Below, piece by piece: positions 20,693 through 29,658 of a stretch of 64,000 nucleotides of DNA (positions within the stretch are counted from its first letter, which is position 1; each line of letters starts with the position of its first letter). The notes beneath the pieces are model-generated. The model did not search any database. It was not told the DNA's origin and saw only the letters and a program-made list of their open reading frames with translations. This DNA comes from Wenzhouxiangellaceae bacterium (GTDB lineage Bacteria; Pseudomonadota; Gammaproteobacteria; Xanthomonadales; Wenzhouxiangellaceae), in the NCBI GenBank assembly GCA_028289455.1, contig JANQPN010000055.1, positions 1-64,000 of the forward strand, in the 5' to 3' direction. The translations under genes were made by a program, and so were the position numbers.

Positions 20693-22125
20693 TATTCCTT
20701 AATCCCGTCAGGCAGTTGCCTGGCATTGTCTGCACTGTCAGTGCTGTCCTCTGCATCCGCAAAATATTTCTGATCCAGTTGCTTGCCGGTCTTAGCACCT
20801 AAATCCTGTAGCATCTGCACCTGTCGCAGCAGGTTGCCCGGGCCACTGCTCAGCTTGCCAAATGCATCATCATAGGTTTTGCGTGCCTGCGCCAAGCGCT
20901 GCCCCAGGTTTTCCAGATCGCCCACAAAGCCGTAAAACTTGTCGTACAGCTTCCCGGCCCGGTCGGCAATTTCACGGGCATTTTCGTTCTGACGCCAAGC
21001 CTGCCAGACACTGCCGACAGTGCGTAACGTGCTGAGCAGATTGGTCGGTGTAACCAGTGCCACATTCTTACCAATTGCATAATCCAGCAGGGAATTATCA
21101 AACCGAAGTGCCTCGAGTAATGCTGCTTCCACCGGAACAAACATCAACACGAAATCAGGCGTGTTCAGGTCGGCCACATGGGCATAACTTTTGCCTGACA
21201 ATGAATTGATATGCTGCTTGATGGATTGGCAATGTGCGCTCAGCCAGTGCTCTTCCTGGTCATCATCATCTGCATTATATGCCCGGGTGTAATGCTCCAG
21301 AGAAACCTTGGCATCAACCACGATACACTTATTGTCCGGCAGCAGAATTAATGCATCCGGCTTCAACTGCTGCCCTTCGGCCCCTTTCAAATTGACCTGC
21401 AGCTGATATTCACGGTCTTTCTGCAGGCCTGCGAGCTGTAACAGTTTTTCCAGCTGCTGCTCTCCCCAGTTACCCAACAGTTTATTGCTGCCTCGTAGCG
21501 CCCCAGCCAGTTGCGCTGCCTCACTGGTCAGGTTTTTATTAAGCGATTCAAGATCCAGCAACTGCTTTTGCAGGTGTCCATGCTGCTGCGCATTTTTTTC
21601 ATTGGTGTCCTGAACCAGTTTTGCAAAATTCTGCAGCTGGCTTTGCACCGGCTCCAGCACCTGTGAAATCTGCTGGCGGTTTTGTTCACTGAAGGATTTA
21701 CTTTTCTGTTCGAATATTTCTCCGGCCAGCCTCTTGAAGGTATCACCCAATCGCTGTTCAGCAGCTTCCAACCGTTGTAACTGCTGCTGATTCTGTTCTT
21801 TCTGGACCCTTACCTGGGCAAGCATGGCAGCCTGACTTTCGCGCAGGTCAGCCAGTTGCTGGCGTTTGCCCTGAAGCGCCTGATCCAATCGCTCTGCCTG
21901 ATCCTGATGCTGTTCCAGTTCACGTCTTGCTTGGGATAATTCAGATTCAATCCGCACCTGGTCGAGAGACTGCTGATCCATGAGCTGCCGCTGCTCCAGC
22001 AGCTTGCGCCGAATGAGCAACCAGCCAATCAGCAAACCCGCAAGTAACGCCAGCACCATAATTACCCAGCTTAGCGGGTTATTCAGCAGACTTTGCCACA
22101 GCACTGTTACCGTTGCATCAGTCAT
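20692..22125 (-). CDS. rmuC: DNA recombination protein RmuC
   Basis: 477 residues: one N-terminal membrane helix (WVIMVLALLAGLLIGWLLI), a long Gln/Leu-rich coiled coil (about residues 40-190), then the nuclease-like RmuC core (residues about 210-420) with PDALILLP and IVVDAKVSLEHYTRAY, whose D..DAK arrangement fits a PD-(D/E)XK fold. RmuC limits recombination at short inverted repeats. Its start overlaps the end of mazG by 8 bp, so it is the last gene of the two-component/mazG operon. Confidence 0.93.
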   Translation of the reverse strand: MTDATVTVLWQSLLNNPLSWVIMVLALLAGLLIGWLLIRRKLLEQRQLMDQQSLDQVRIESELSQARRELEQHQDQAERLDQALQGKRQQLADLRESQAAMLAQVRVQKEQNQQQLQRLEAAEQRLGDTFKRLAGEIFEQKSKSFSEQNRQQISQVLEPVQSQLQNFAKLVQDTNEKNAQQHGHLQKQLLDLESLNKNLTSEAAQLAGALRGSNKLLGNWGEQQLEKLLQLAGLQKDREYQLQVNLKGAEGQQLKPDALILLPDNKCIVVDAKVSLEHYTRAYNADDDDQEEHWLSAHCQSIKQHINSLSGKSYAHVADLNTPDFVLMFVPVEAALLEALRFDNSLLDYAIGKNVALVTPTNLLSTLRTVGSVWQAWRQNENAREIADRAGKLYDKFYGFVGDLENLGQRLAQARKTYDDAFGKLSSGPGNLLRQVQMLQDLGAKTGKQLDQKYFADAEDSTDSADNARQLPDGIKE

Positions 22126-22948
22126 TTTCCATCCCTTTAGCAGCCTGCCATAAGGTTTCCTGCTGCTCCAGCGTCAGCTTATCTAATGCGCTCCCAAGAT
22201 CATCAGCCAGCTGCTCCATCATTTTAAACCGCCGTTCAAATTTGGCATTGGCCTGACGCATAGCCGCCGCCGGATCAATACCCAGTTTTCTGCTTAAATT
22301 GGTCAATACAAAAAACACATCACCCAATTCATCCTGTATCTTATCTTTTTCACCGCTGTCACGTGCAGCCTGCAGTTCGTCAAGCTCCTCAGTTATTTTC
22401 GCATCCACAGCTGCTGCGTCAGGCCAGTCGAAACCCACAGTGGCCGCACGCTTCTGTAACTTCAGGCCACGGCTTAATTCTGCCAATCCAACGGGCACAT
22501 CATCAAGCACTGAATGCATCCCCTTAGCGCGACGCTCTGCCTGCTTCTGTGCTTCCCAGATTTCGGTCTGGTGTTCAGCGTCAGCGACACTGGCGCCTGC
22601 AAAAACATGCGGGTGGCGTTTTTCCATTTTATCGCTGATGGCATCAGCCACATCGGCAAAGTCGAACCAGCCCTGCTCCTGTGCCATGCGGGCATGAAAT
22701 ACCACCTGCAGTAATAGATCGCCCAGCTCGCCGGGCAATTCATCCCAGGCCTGACGTTGAATAACATCGGCAACTTCATAGGCTTCTTCAATGGTATAAG
22801 GCGCGATACTGGCGAAGTTCTGCTCAACATCCCAGGGGCAGCCACTTTCCGGATGACGCAACGCCCGCATAATATCCAACAGGCGCTGAGTGGCTGCTGC
22901 GTTGCGCTGTCGATCACCAATAGTTTTATTAGGCTGTTGCGAAGACAT
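22118..22948 (-). CDS. mazG: Nucleoside triphosphate pyrophosphohydrolase MazG
   Basis: 276 residues with two MazG-type all-alpha pyrophosphohydrolase domains. The first carries CPWDVEQNF and EEAYEVADVI with ELPGELGDLLLQVVFHA; the second carries EELDELQ and KIQDELGDVFFVLTNL. These EExxE...ExxD sets bind magnesium. It hydrolyses (d)NTPs to monophosphates and helps adjust ppGpp levels. The start is two bases after the histidine kinase stop codon, and the end overlaps rmuC. Confidence 0.94.
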   Translation of the reverse strand: MSSQQPNKTIGDRQRNAAATQRLLDIMRALRHPESGCPWDVEQNFASIAPYTIEEAYEVADVIQRQAWDELPGELGDLLLQVVFHARMAQEQGWFDFADVADAISDKMEKRHPHVFAGASVADAEHQTEIWEAQKQAERRAKGMHSVLDDVPVGLAELSRGLKLQKRAATVGFDWPDAAAVDAKITEELDELQAARDSGEKDKIQDELGDVFFVLTNLSRKLGIDPAAAMRQANAKFERRFKMMEQLADDLGSALDKLTLEQQETLWQAAKGMEND

Positions 22949-22950
22949 GA

Positions 22951-24315
22951 TTAAAACCCGGGAAACTCCACGGCCACCTGTAATCCACCCAGTGTACTCT
23001 CTGCGGCTTTTAGTTTTGCCTGATAAGCATCGGCTATTTCAGCCACGATAGCCAGCCCCAGCCCGTGCCCATCAGCTTTTTCATCCCCTCTTATCCCACG
23101 TTGCAGCAATTGCTGGAATTCCTCCTGGTTAACACCGGGACCATTGTCATCCACTTTCAGCAGCAGTCCGGGACGCCGGGTATCGCCGGCAACGATATTT
23201 GCCTGTATATGAACCCTGCCGCGAGAATACTTACAGGCATTGTCGATCAGATTGCCTGCTAATTCCATGAAATCCCGCTGTTCACCATAAAACCGGCATT
23301 GCTCTTCGATTTGAGTACTTAACTCAACCTGTTGGCCGGCATAAACCTTTTCCATTGCACTGACCAGGCGCTCAATCAGTGGTTGTATCAGTATAGGTTC
23401 GGATATTGTACGCCGCGCAGCAGATGCGGCCCGCTCCAGCTGATAGCGCATCACGCCATGCAGCTCAACTATCGCTTCCTGAGCCTGATCTTTGTCATGC
23501 GCCTGCAAATCAGGTTTTTCCAGAACCGACTGCAATACCGCCAGTGGTGTTTTCATACCGTGCGCCAGGTTGCCCAGCGCAATGCGGTAGCGCTGCTGTC
23601 CGGCCAGCTCACTGCTGAGTAATGCATTCAGGTTATCGGTCAATGGCTTTAATTCCACTGGATAGTCGTCATCCAGACCACTGCGGTTGCCCTGTTCAAT
23701 CGCGCGAATCTGGCGTGACACTCGCTGCAGCGGCTGCATCCCCAGCCAGCCGGCAACCGCCTGCAACAGCAATAGAATCGTCGCCACTCCCAGCAACCAG
23801 CGCCATAAATCGGTGCGGAAGCCACTGACTTCCTGGGTAAAGTGCCAGCGGTCGATGCTGGACCAGACGGTGATCGGGATTACGTTTCCGGAAACAGTTT
23901 CCCAACTGAGACTATGCGCATAAACATACCGGCGGTGCTGATCGCCAGGTGTTCTGTAATACTCACTGCCAGGCTCCAACACCGGTATTGATGCCTTGGA
24001 CTCCCCGACACTGGAAGCAGACAGCCATTCATATTGATTGCTGATCAGACCGGCATAATAGCCGGATTCAGGCTGCTGCAGGCGGCTGTCCAATACCGCA
24101 TTGACGCTTAATTCATCCTCCATTTCCTGGATACTGGCCAGCACCTGATTAACGATGCCTTCCAGGCGATCACGGATATTACGCTCCACACCGTTCGCAT
24201 AGGAACGCTCCAGCGCTATACCGGTTGCTCCCATACCCACCAGCAACACCACTGCTGCAGCCAGCAGATAGCGTGCACGTAATGATGCGGGTTTATTTCT
24301 TGGGCTTGCAGCCAA
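22951..24315 (-). CDS. PhoQ-like sensor histidine kinase
   Basis: 454-residue membrane kinase. TM1 spans about residues 15-34 and TM2 about 172-191, enclosing a roughly 135-residue periplasmic sensor. HAMP follows, then the dimerisation box GNLAHGMKTPLAVLQ (phosphorylated His252), and the ATPase with NLIDNACKY (N box), DDNGPG (G1) and GHGLGLAI (G2). It resembles the PhoQ/QseC type of kinase. It lies 13 bp after its response regulator. The sensor lacks an obvious long PhoQ acidic patch, so the stimulus is not predicted. Confidence 0.9.
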   Translation of the reverse strand: MAASPRNKPASLRARYLLAAAVVLLVGMGATGIALERSYANGVERNIRDRLEGIVNQVLASIQEMEDELSVNAVLDSRLQQPESGYYAGLISNQYEWLSASSVGESKASIPVLEPGSEYYRTPGDQHRRYVYAHSLSWETVSGNVIPITVWSSIDRWHFTQEVSGFRTDLWRWLLGVATILLLLQAVAGWLGMQPLQRVSRQIRAIEQGNRSGLDDDYPVELKPLTDNLNALLSSELAGQQRYRIALGNLAHGMKTPLAVLQSVLEKPDLQAHDKDQAQEAIVELHGVMRYQLERAASAARRTISEPILIQPLIERLVSAMEKVYAGQQVELSTQIEEQCRFYGEQRDFMELAGNLIDNACKYSRGRVHIQANIVAGDTRRPGLLLKVDDNGPGVNQEEFQQLLQRGIRGDEKADGHGLGLAIVAEIADAYQAKLKAAESTLGGLQVAVEFPGF

Positions 24316-24328
24316 TGTCTCTGATCAA

Positions 24329-25018
24329 TTATTCAGATGTTTTTGTTGCCTTCAACCGGAACCTGTAGCCGCGGCCACGCAGGGTTTCTATGGGTTGCAG
24401 TGAGCCATCAGCATCCAGCTTTTTACGCAACCGGCCCAGCAGAACTTCCAGAACATTACTGTCCGGGTCGGCATCTTCATCATACAAATGCTCATTCAAT
24501 TCCATCTTGGTTACCACACTGTCCGGATGCAGCACAAAATACTCCAGCAGCTTGTACTCGAAACTGGTCAGCGTCAACGGCTCATCATGCAGGTAAACCT
24601 GCTGACTGGAGAGGTTGATGCGCACCGGCTCAAAGATAACCTCAGGCGACGCATGACCACCGGTACGGCGCAGTAAAGCCTGGATGCGTGCCAGTAGCTC
24701 CTCAATATGAAATGGTTTGGTCAGGTAATCATCAGCGCCGGCTTCCAGGCCTTCCACTTTTTCCTGCCACTCACTGCGGGCGGTCAGGATCAGCACTGGA
24801 TAATCTTTGCCTTCCTGACGCAATGATTTGATTAGTTCAATACCGGACAGCTCAGGTAAGCCAAGGTCAATGATGGCCAGGTCAATCGGATAATCAGTGG
24901 CCATATACAGGCCTTCCCTGCCATCGCCACTGATATCTATGGCATAACCTTCCTGACGGAGCCTTTCACTAATCTGCTCCTGCAAACGCAGGTCATCTTC
25001 TACCAGTAATAAGCGCAT
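24329..25018 (-). CDS. PhoP-like OmpR-family response regulator
   Basis: 229 residues with an N-terminal receiver (acidic EDD, phosphoacceptor Asp51 in LAIIDLGLPELSG, LTKPF) and a C-terminal OmpR-type winged helix ending RGRGYRFRL. The sequence follows the PhoP pattern (MRLLLVEDDLRLQEQI). It is the partner of the kinase immediately downstream and is preceded by a PepSY-like gene, a common PhoPQ-type arrangement. The start follows the stop of the upstream gene by three bases. Confidence 0.92.
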   Translation of the reverse strand: MRLLLVEDDLRLQEQISERLRQEGYAIDISGDGREGLYMATDYPIDLAIIDLGLPELSGIELIKSLRQEGKDYPVLILTARSEWQEKVEGLEAGADDYLTKPFHIEELLARIQALLRRTGGHASPEVIFEPVRINLSSQQVYLHDEPLTLTSFEYKLLEYFVLHPDSVVTKMELNEHLYDEDADPDSNVLEVLLGRLRKKLDADGSLQPIETLRGRGYRFRLKATKTSE

Positions 25019-25021
25019 GTA

Positions 25022-25267
25022 CTACTCCGGAATGCGAACGGTTTTGACTACACCGTTTTTAGTGACGACGCGAATCACATGGATACGCCTGCCCTGTTGA
25101 TTGATGGTCCTGGCGGATACCACTTTGCCCTGGTATTGCCGCTCTACCTGACTGACCGCCTGTTTGAGGGTTATCGCATAAACCTCCTGAACAGGTATAG
25201 CCGCCCATAGAACAAGCGATAAAGCCAGTCCCGGCAGCAGATTTCGATAGGCGGATGATCTATTCAT
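25022..25267 (-). CDS. Small secreted PepSY-like protein
   Basis: 81 residues with an N-terminal hydrophobic signal (LLPGLALSLVLWAAIPVQEVYA) and a short mature part (TLKQAVSQVERQYQGKVVSA then IHVIRVVTKNGVVKTVRI) that reads as a single PepSY-like unit. ATG 25267 is preferred to a frame opening at 25336, which would cross the terminator at 25324-25348. First gene of the PepSY-regulator-kinase-mazG-rmuC run; such small PepSY proteins commonly sit beside PhoPQ-like pairs and may modulate the kinase. Confidence 0.75.
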   Translation of the reverse strand: MNRSSAYRNLLPGLALSLVLWAAIPVQEVYAITLKQAVSQVERQYQGKVVSARTINQQGRRIHVIRVVTKNGVVKTVRIPE

Positions 25268-25323
25268 GGTGGTAATGATAACTGATGTTATTAAACCAAA
25301 CCTGAATTTCTTACCGATAAAAA

Positions 25324-25348
25324 AAAGCCGCCCCATTGGAGCGGCTTT
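25324..25348 (-). terminator. Intrinsic terminator of IPTL-CTERM paralogue 1
   Basis: Read on the minus strand, an AAAGCCGC/GCGGCTTT stem with one mismatch and a three-base loop is followed by a T-run. It ends the transcript of the 25381-27357 gene and is the counterpart of the hairpins behind the other two paralogues. Confidence 0.8.
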
Positions 25349-25380
25349 ATCATTAATTTGCTATATAGAGTCGATTGTTA

Positions 25381-27357
25381 TCAGCTCTGACGCAGACGGA
25401 AGGCTATAAAGCCACCCAGCATCAGGGTCATTACCAGCGCAATCAGGCCAAAGCGTGACAGTGTCGGTACTTCAACCGCAGCACCGGTACAACGGATGTC
25501 ATATGACGGCGTGGCAATTGGTACGCCAGTAACACCAGTCACGTTACAGCTCAGCGTGGCGGTAAACAGACCTGGTGAAGGTACTGCACAGTTAATCACG
25601 GTATCAGTTGAAGCTCCCGGGCCGATACTGATCGGGAAAGCCGGGCTGACCAGCGTCAATTCAGGGTCGCCGCTCAGACTGCAGTCCACATCAATAGGAT
25701 CGGTGGTACCGGTATTGAACATGGTAATGGTACCGTCGGTATCCATACCCGGCAGCAGGAAGCCCAGATCCAAGGTTGATCCCGGCGGTGGATCAGAGTC
25801 GAAACCTTCATCTGATTCACCTTCACAGGTCAGCGGATAAGTATGCGGAGTATCCGGGTCATTTGAAGTAATCGTCAAGGTAGCCGTAAAGGTGCTGAAT
25901 CCGTCAGTCGGGCTACAGGTTACTTCCGCGTCCGGCGTACCATCCGGATCTTCGTCATTGGCAAAGGTGTCACCGGTAGGGTCGGTAACCAGGGCGAACA
26001 CACCGGCATCCGGACCGGCAATGGAAGCACCGGTGATTGACAGTGTACCGTTAGGTACTGCGTCAGTGTTGGTGTTACCAATATCAATACCCAGAGCTGC
26101 CGATGTGCTACCGTTCAGCACCAGACCGAAGTCCAGCGTGCTGCCTTCGGCAGGAACAGATACGTACTCGGCAATTTCATTGATGATTTCACAGTTAACC
26201 GTAACATCCTGAGTGGTTGGCGTATTGCCACCATCAGCATTGGGTTCATCCCATTGGAAAGTAATGGTTTCAGTGAACATACCCGGTGCGGCAGTTGAAC
26301 AATCCACAGTTACTGTATCGGTTTCATCTATGGAGATGGTGCCGTCAGTCAGGCCGTCAATGATGCTGATTTCTGCAGTCCCGGATTCTGCCAGACTGGC
26401 ATTCATCGCATCACTGGTGAAACCATCCTGAGCGTTGGAAATCGTGAAGCTGTCAGTCGGATTGGCCATGCCGATGATACCGTTCAGATTAATCACCAGA
26501 GGGGCAACCACAATATTAGGTGACAGACCGGCACATGTCAGATCATACTGTGGTGTTGGATCATTGATCGAGTTGTTGTTCAGATTGACAGTATCTGCCT
26601 GTGCGCCACGCGCTCTCGGCTGACAGGACAGATTGACATCTACAGGTGGATCGCCGTCATCGATATCGAACGCCACGGTTGTAGAAGCAAAGTGTGTACC
26701 TACACCAAAAGACGGGGTCATAACCTGCAACTGCTGATCACCGATTTCTGATACAACGATAGCTGTATCAGTGGATACAACCTGACCAACAACAATGCTG
26801 CCAAAATCAATAGTGGAACCCGGAGCAGGTACAGAAGCAAAACCTGCATTACCTACAATATTGCCGGTAATCGTGCCGTTATTACCATTGATAGGCACAG
26901 GCATAGCATTTACATCCGCACCGGTGCCATTGGTAAATGTCAGGGTATGTGTACCCGGCTGATTGATCATGAAGGTGAACTGGCCAAAATCCGCTATTGC
27001 CGTCGGCATAATTTCCGCTGTCGGCGGCGCAAAATCTGCCAGTAGGGTTCTGATAGTGCCATTGCCAGCACCACCCGGCTCTGTGCATGCTGCAGTATGA
27101 GTTGCAGGTGCATTGTTACCACACATGCTTACATCAGTCGGTGTTAAGGCAACCGGATCATAAGTCAGGTCAAACTGGAATCCGCCGACATCATCCAGAT
27201 CGTCAGCAAAATAGTCATACATAATGGTGACTGTTCCGCCAACAGCACCGGAAGTACTGTCTACAGTGATATTAATACCTCCGCCCGCAAAAGCTGTGCC
27301 GGAAGTAATTAAACCGGCCGCGAACAGCGCAGCTAAGGTTTTCCTGGTTGAAACCAT
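25381..27357 (-). CDS. IPTL-CTERM surface protein, cohesin-like, paralogue 1
   Basis: 658 residues. A signal peptide (FAAGLITSGTAFA) leads into a cohesin-like domain (about 25-165; VGGTVTIMYDY and GGFQFDLTYDPVALTP). About four Ig-like 'choice-of-anchor D'/HYDIN-type repeats follow, each opening with PGSTxDFG or a similar sequence and ending near a Cys. The tail VPTLSRFGLIALVMTLMLGG plus RLRQS is an IPTL-CTERM-type sorting signal: short motif, one helix, basic end. It is probably exported and processed at the envelope. AGGAG precedes ATG 27357, and an intrinsic terminator follows. The C-terminal half is almost identical to paralogue 2, suggesting recent duplication or gene conversion. Confidence 0.8.
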   Translation of the reverse strand: MVSTRKTLAALFAAGLITSGTAFAGGGINITVDSTSGAVGGTVTIMYDYFADDLDDVGGFQFDLTYDPVALTPTDVSMCGNNAPATHTAACTEPGGAGNGTIRTLLADFAPPTAEIMPTAIADFGQFTFMINQPGTHTLTFTNGTGADVNAMPVPINGNNGTITGNIVGNAGFASVPAPGSTIDFGSIVVGQVVSTDTAIVVSEIGDQQLQVMTPSFGVGTHFASTTVAFDIDDGDPPVDVNLSCQPRARGAQADTVNLNNNSINDPTPQYDLTCAGLSPNIVVAPLVINLNGIIGMANPTDSFTISNAQDGFTSDAMNASLAESGTAEISIIDGLTDGTISIDETDTVTVDCSTAAPGMFTETITFQWDEPNADGGNTPTTQDVTVNCEIINEIAEYVSVPAEGSTLDFGLVLNGSTSAALGIDIGNTNTDAVPNGTLSITGASIAGPDAGVFALVTDPTGDTFANDEDPDGTPDAEVTCSPTDGFSTFTATLTITSNDPDTPHTYPLTCEGESDEGFDSDPPPGSTLDLGFLLPGMDTDGTITMFNTGTTDPIDVDCSLSGDPELTLVSPAFPISIGPGASTDTVINCAVPSPGLFTATLSCNVTGVTGVPIATPSYDIRCTGAAVEVPTLSRFGLIALVMTLMLGGFIAFRLRQS

Positions 27358-27460
27358 GGTTATGCTCCTAACAAACTATCAATAACTGTGGATTTTTAAG
27401 CAATCCGCAATAATAACTTAAATTTAATAGTAAAACCTTAGTTTTCGCCAAAATAAAAAA

Positions 27461-27483
27461 ATGCCGCCCCAGAGGAGCGGCAT
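27461..27483 (-). terminator. Intrinsic terminator of IPTL-CTERM paralogue 2
   Basis: Minus-strand hairpin with ATGCCGC/GCGGCAT arms followed by a T-rich run (AAATAAAAAA on the plus strand). The remaining spacer 27358-27460 holds the leader of paralogue 1 and an AT-rich stretch. Confidence 0.8.
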
Positions 27484-27509
27484 CTTAACGAATACTGATT
27501 CTTTGACTT

Positions 27510-29492
27510 TTAGTTCTGACGCAGACGGAAGGCTACAAAGCCACCCAGCATCAGGGTCATTACCAGCGCGATCAGGCCGAAGCGTGACAGCGTCGGTACT
27601 TCAACCGCAGCACCGGTACAACGGATGTCATACGATGGCGTGGCAATCTGGGCACCGGCAACACCTGTCACATTACAGCTCAGCGTAGCGGTGAACAGTC
27701 CCGGTGAAGGCACTGCACAGTTGATCACGGTATTAGTCGATGCACCCGGGCCGATATTGATCGGGAAGGTCGGGCTGACCAGCGTCAATTCAGGATCACC
27801 GCTCAGGCTACAGTCAACAGCAATAGGATCGGTGGTACCGGTATTGAACATGATAATGGTACCGTTGGTATCCATACCCGGCAGCAGGAAGCCCAGATCC
27901 AGCGTTGATCCCGGCGGTGGATCCGAATCGAATCCTTCATCAGAATCGCCTTCACAGGTCAATGGATAAGTATGCGGAGTATCCGGATCGTTTGAGGTAA
28001 TCGTCAACGTCGCGGTGAATGTGCTGAAGCCATCGGTCGGGCTACAGGTGACTTCCGCGTCCGGCGTACCATCCGGATCTTCGTCATTGGCAAAGGTGTC
28101 GCCGGTTGGGTCGGTAACCAGGGCGAACACACCGGCATCAGGACCGGCAATGGAAGCACCAGTGATTGACAGCGTACCGTTCGGTACCGCATCCGTATTG
28201 GTGTTACCAATATCAATGCCCAAAGCTGCAGATGTGCTGCCGTTCAGCACCAGACCGAAGTCCAGCGTGCTGCCTTCGGCAGGAACAGATACATACTCGG
28301 CAATTTCGTTGATGATTTCGCAGTTTACAACGATATCCTGAGTTGTCGGTGTAAAGCCACCAGCCGGGTTGGGTTCATCCCATTGGAAGGTAATGGTTTC
28401 TGTAAACATACCAGGCGCGGCGGTAGAGCACTCTACTGTAACGGTATCGGTTTCATCGATATCGATAGTGCCGTTGGTTAACCCATCAGTGATACTGATT
28501 TCAGCTGTTCCAGACTCAGCGAGGCTGGCATTGCTGGCCATGAATGTAAAACCATCCTGTGCATTGGTTATGGTAAAGCTGTCACTGGGATTTGCCATAC
28601 CGATGATACCGTTGAGGTTAATGACCAACGGGGCTACCACAATATTAGGCGATAAACCGATACAGGTCAGGTCATAACTGGCATTGGGCTCATTTACAGA
28701 ATTGTTCATCAACGTCATCGTATCTGTGCGTATACCGCGTGCAGCCGGCGTACAGTTGACTTCCACATCAACTGATACGACCACATCGTCATTAGGAATG
28801 CTGAATGCGCCTGTCGTCGATGCAAACTCGGTTCCTCCAAAGGAAGGCGCCATCACATTCAGTGCCATATCGCCGATTTCCATCACGGTAACCGCCGGGA
28901 ACAGGCTGATATTGTCGCCAACTGCAATGCCAATGCCCAGGTCAATGGTTGAACCCGGAGCCGGTGTTGATGCAAAACCTGCCGCACCGACAATATTTCC
29001 GGTAATGGTTGCATTGTTGCCGTTGATGGCTACCGGCATCGCATTGACATCGGCGCCCGTGCCATTGGTGAAAGTCAGTGTGTGTGTGCCGGGCTGATTG
29101 ATCATAAAAGTGAACTGACCAAAATCAGCAATCGCTGTCGGCATAATTTCCGCAGTGGGAGGTGCAAAATCAGCCAGCAGGGTTCTGATGGTGCCATTGC
29201 CTACACCACCCGGCTCTGTGCACGCGGCAGTATGGGTTGCGGGTGCATTATTACCGCACATGCTGACATCCGTCGGCGTTAACGCAACTGGGTCATACGT
29301 CAGATCAAACTGAAAGCCGCCGACATCATCTGAGTCATCAGCCACATAGTCATACATTATGGTGACCGTTCCACCAACAGCCCCCATGCTGTTGTCTACG
29401 GTAATGTTTATTCCTGCTCCTGCAAAAGCCACCCCGGAGGTGAACAGACCAGCTGCCAACAGGGCAGCAAAGCGTTTCCTGGCTGAGACCAT
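27510..29492 (-). CDS. IPTL-CTERM surface protein, cohesin-like, paralogue 2
   Basis: 660 residues with the same plan as its neighbours: signal peptide (LLAAGLFTSGVAFA), cohesin-like domain with DDVGGFQFDLTYDPVAL, a series of Ig-like repeats, and the tail VPTLSRFGLIALVM with RLRQN. The second repeat region (about residues 170-260: GIAVGDNISLFPAVTVMEI) differs clearly from paralogues 1 and 3, whereas the last 270 residues match paralogue 1 almost residue for residue. AAGGAG precedes ATG 29492. Likely anchored or secreted; the binding partner may be the dockerin protein encoded at 32200-33036. Confidence 0.8.
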   Translation of the reverse strand: MVSARKRFAALLAAGLFTSGVAFAGAGINITVDNSMGAVGGTVTIMYDYVADDSDDVGGFQFDLTYDPVALTPTDVSMCGNNAPATHTAACTEPGGVGNGTIRTLLADFAPPTAEIMPTAIADFGQFTFMINQPGTHTLTFTNGTGADVNAMPVAINGNNATITGNIVGAAGFASTPAPGSTIDLGIGIAVGDNISLFPAVTVMEIGDMALNVMAPSFGGTEFASTTGAFSIPNDDVVVSVDVEVNCTPAARGIRTDTMTLMNNSVNEPNASYDLTCIGLSPNIVVAPLVINLNGIIGMANPSDSFTITNAQDGFTFMASNASLAESGTAEISITDGLTNGTIDIDETDTVTVECSTAAPGMFTETITFQWDEPNPAGGFTPTTQDIVVNCEIINEIAEYVSVPAEGSTLDFGLVLNGSTSAALGIDIGNTNTDAVPNGTLSITGASIAGPDAGVFALVTDPTGDTFANDEDPDGTPDAEVTCSPTDGFSTFTATLTITSNDPDTPHTYPLTCEGDSDEGFDSDPPPGSTLDLGFLLPGMDTNGTIIMFNTGTTDPIAVDCSLSGDPELTLVSPTFPINIGPGASTNTVINCAVPSPGLFTATLSCNVTGVAGAQIATPSYDIRCTGAAVEVPTLSRFGLIALVMTLMLGGFVAFRLRQN

Positions 29493-29603
29493 GGTTAACT
29501 CCTTATTATGATGTATCGCTTAATTTGTACTGGTTTTATAAGTATCCCCTAATAATAACTGATATTCGTATTTATTGCTTCACCTTCTGTTTGAGGCAAA
29601 AAA

Positions 29604-29628
29604 AATGCCGCTCCAGTGGAGCGGCATT
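29604..29628 (-). terminator. Intrinsic terminator of IPTL-CTERM paralogue 3
   Basis: Perfect 11-bp stem AATGCCGCTCC/GGAGCGGCATT with a three-base loop; on the minus strand it is followed by a T-run. It is the strongest of the three related hairpins. Confidence 0.87.
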
Positions 29629-29658
29629 CTTATCGATATGAAAGTTGCTTAGATCAGA

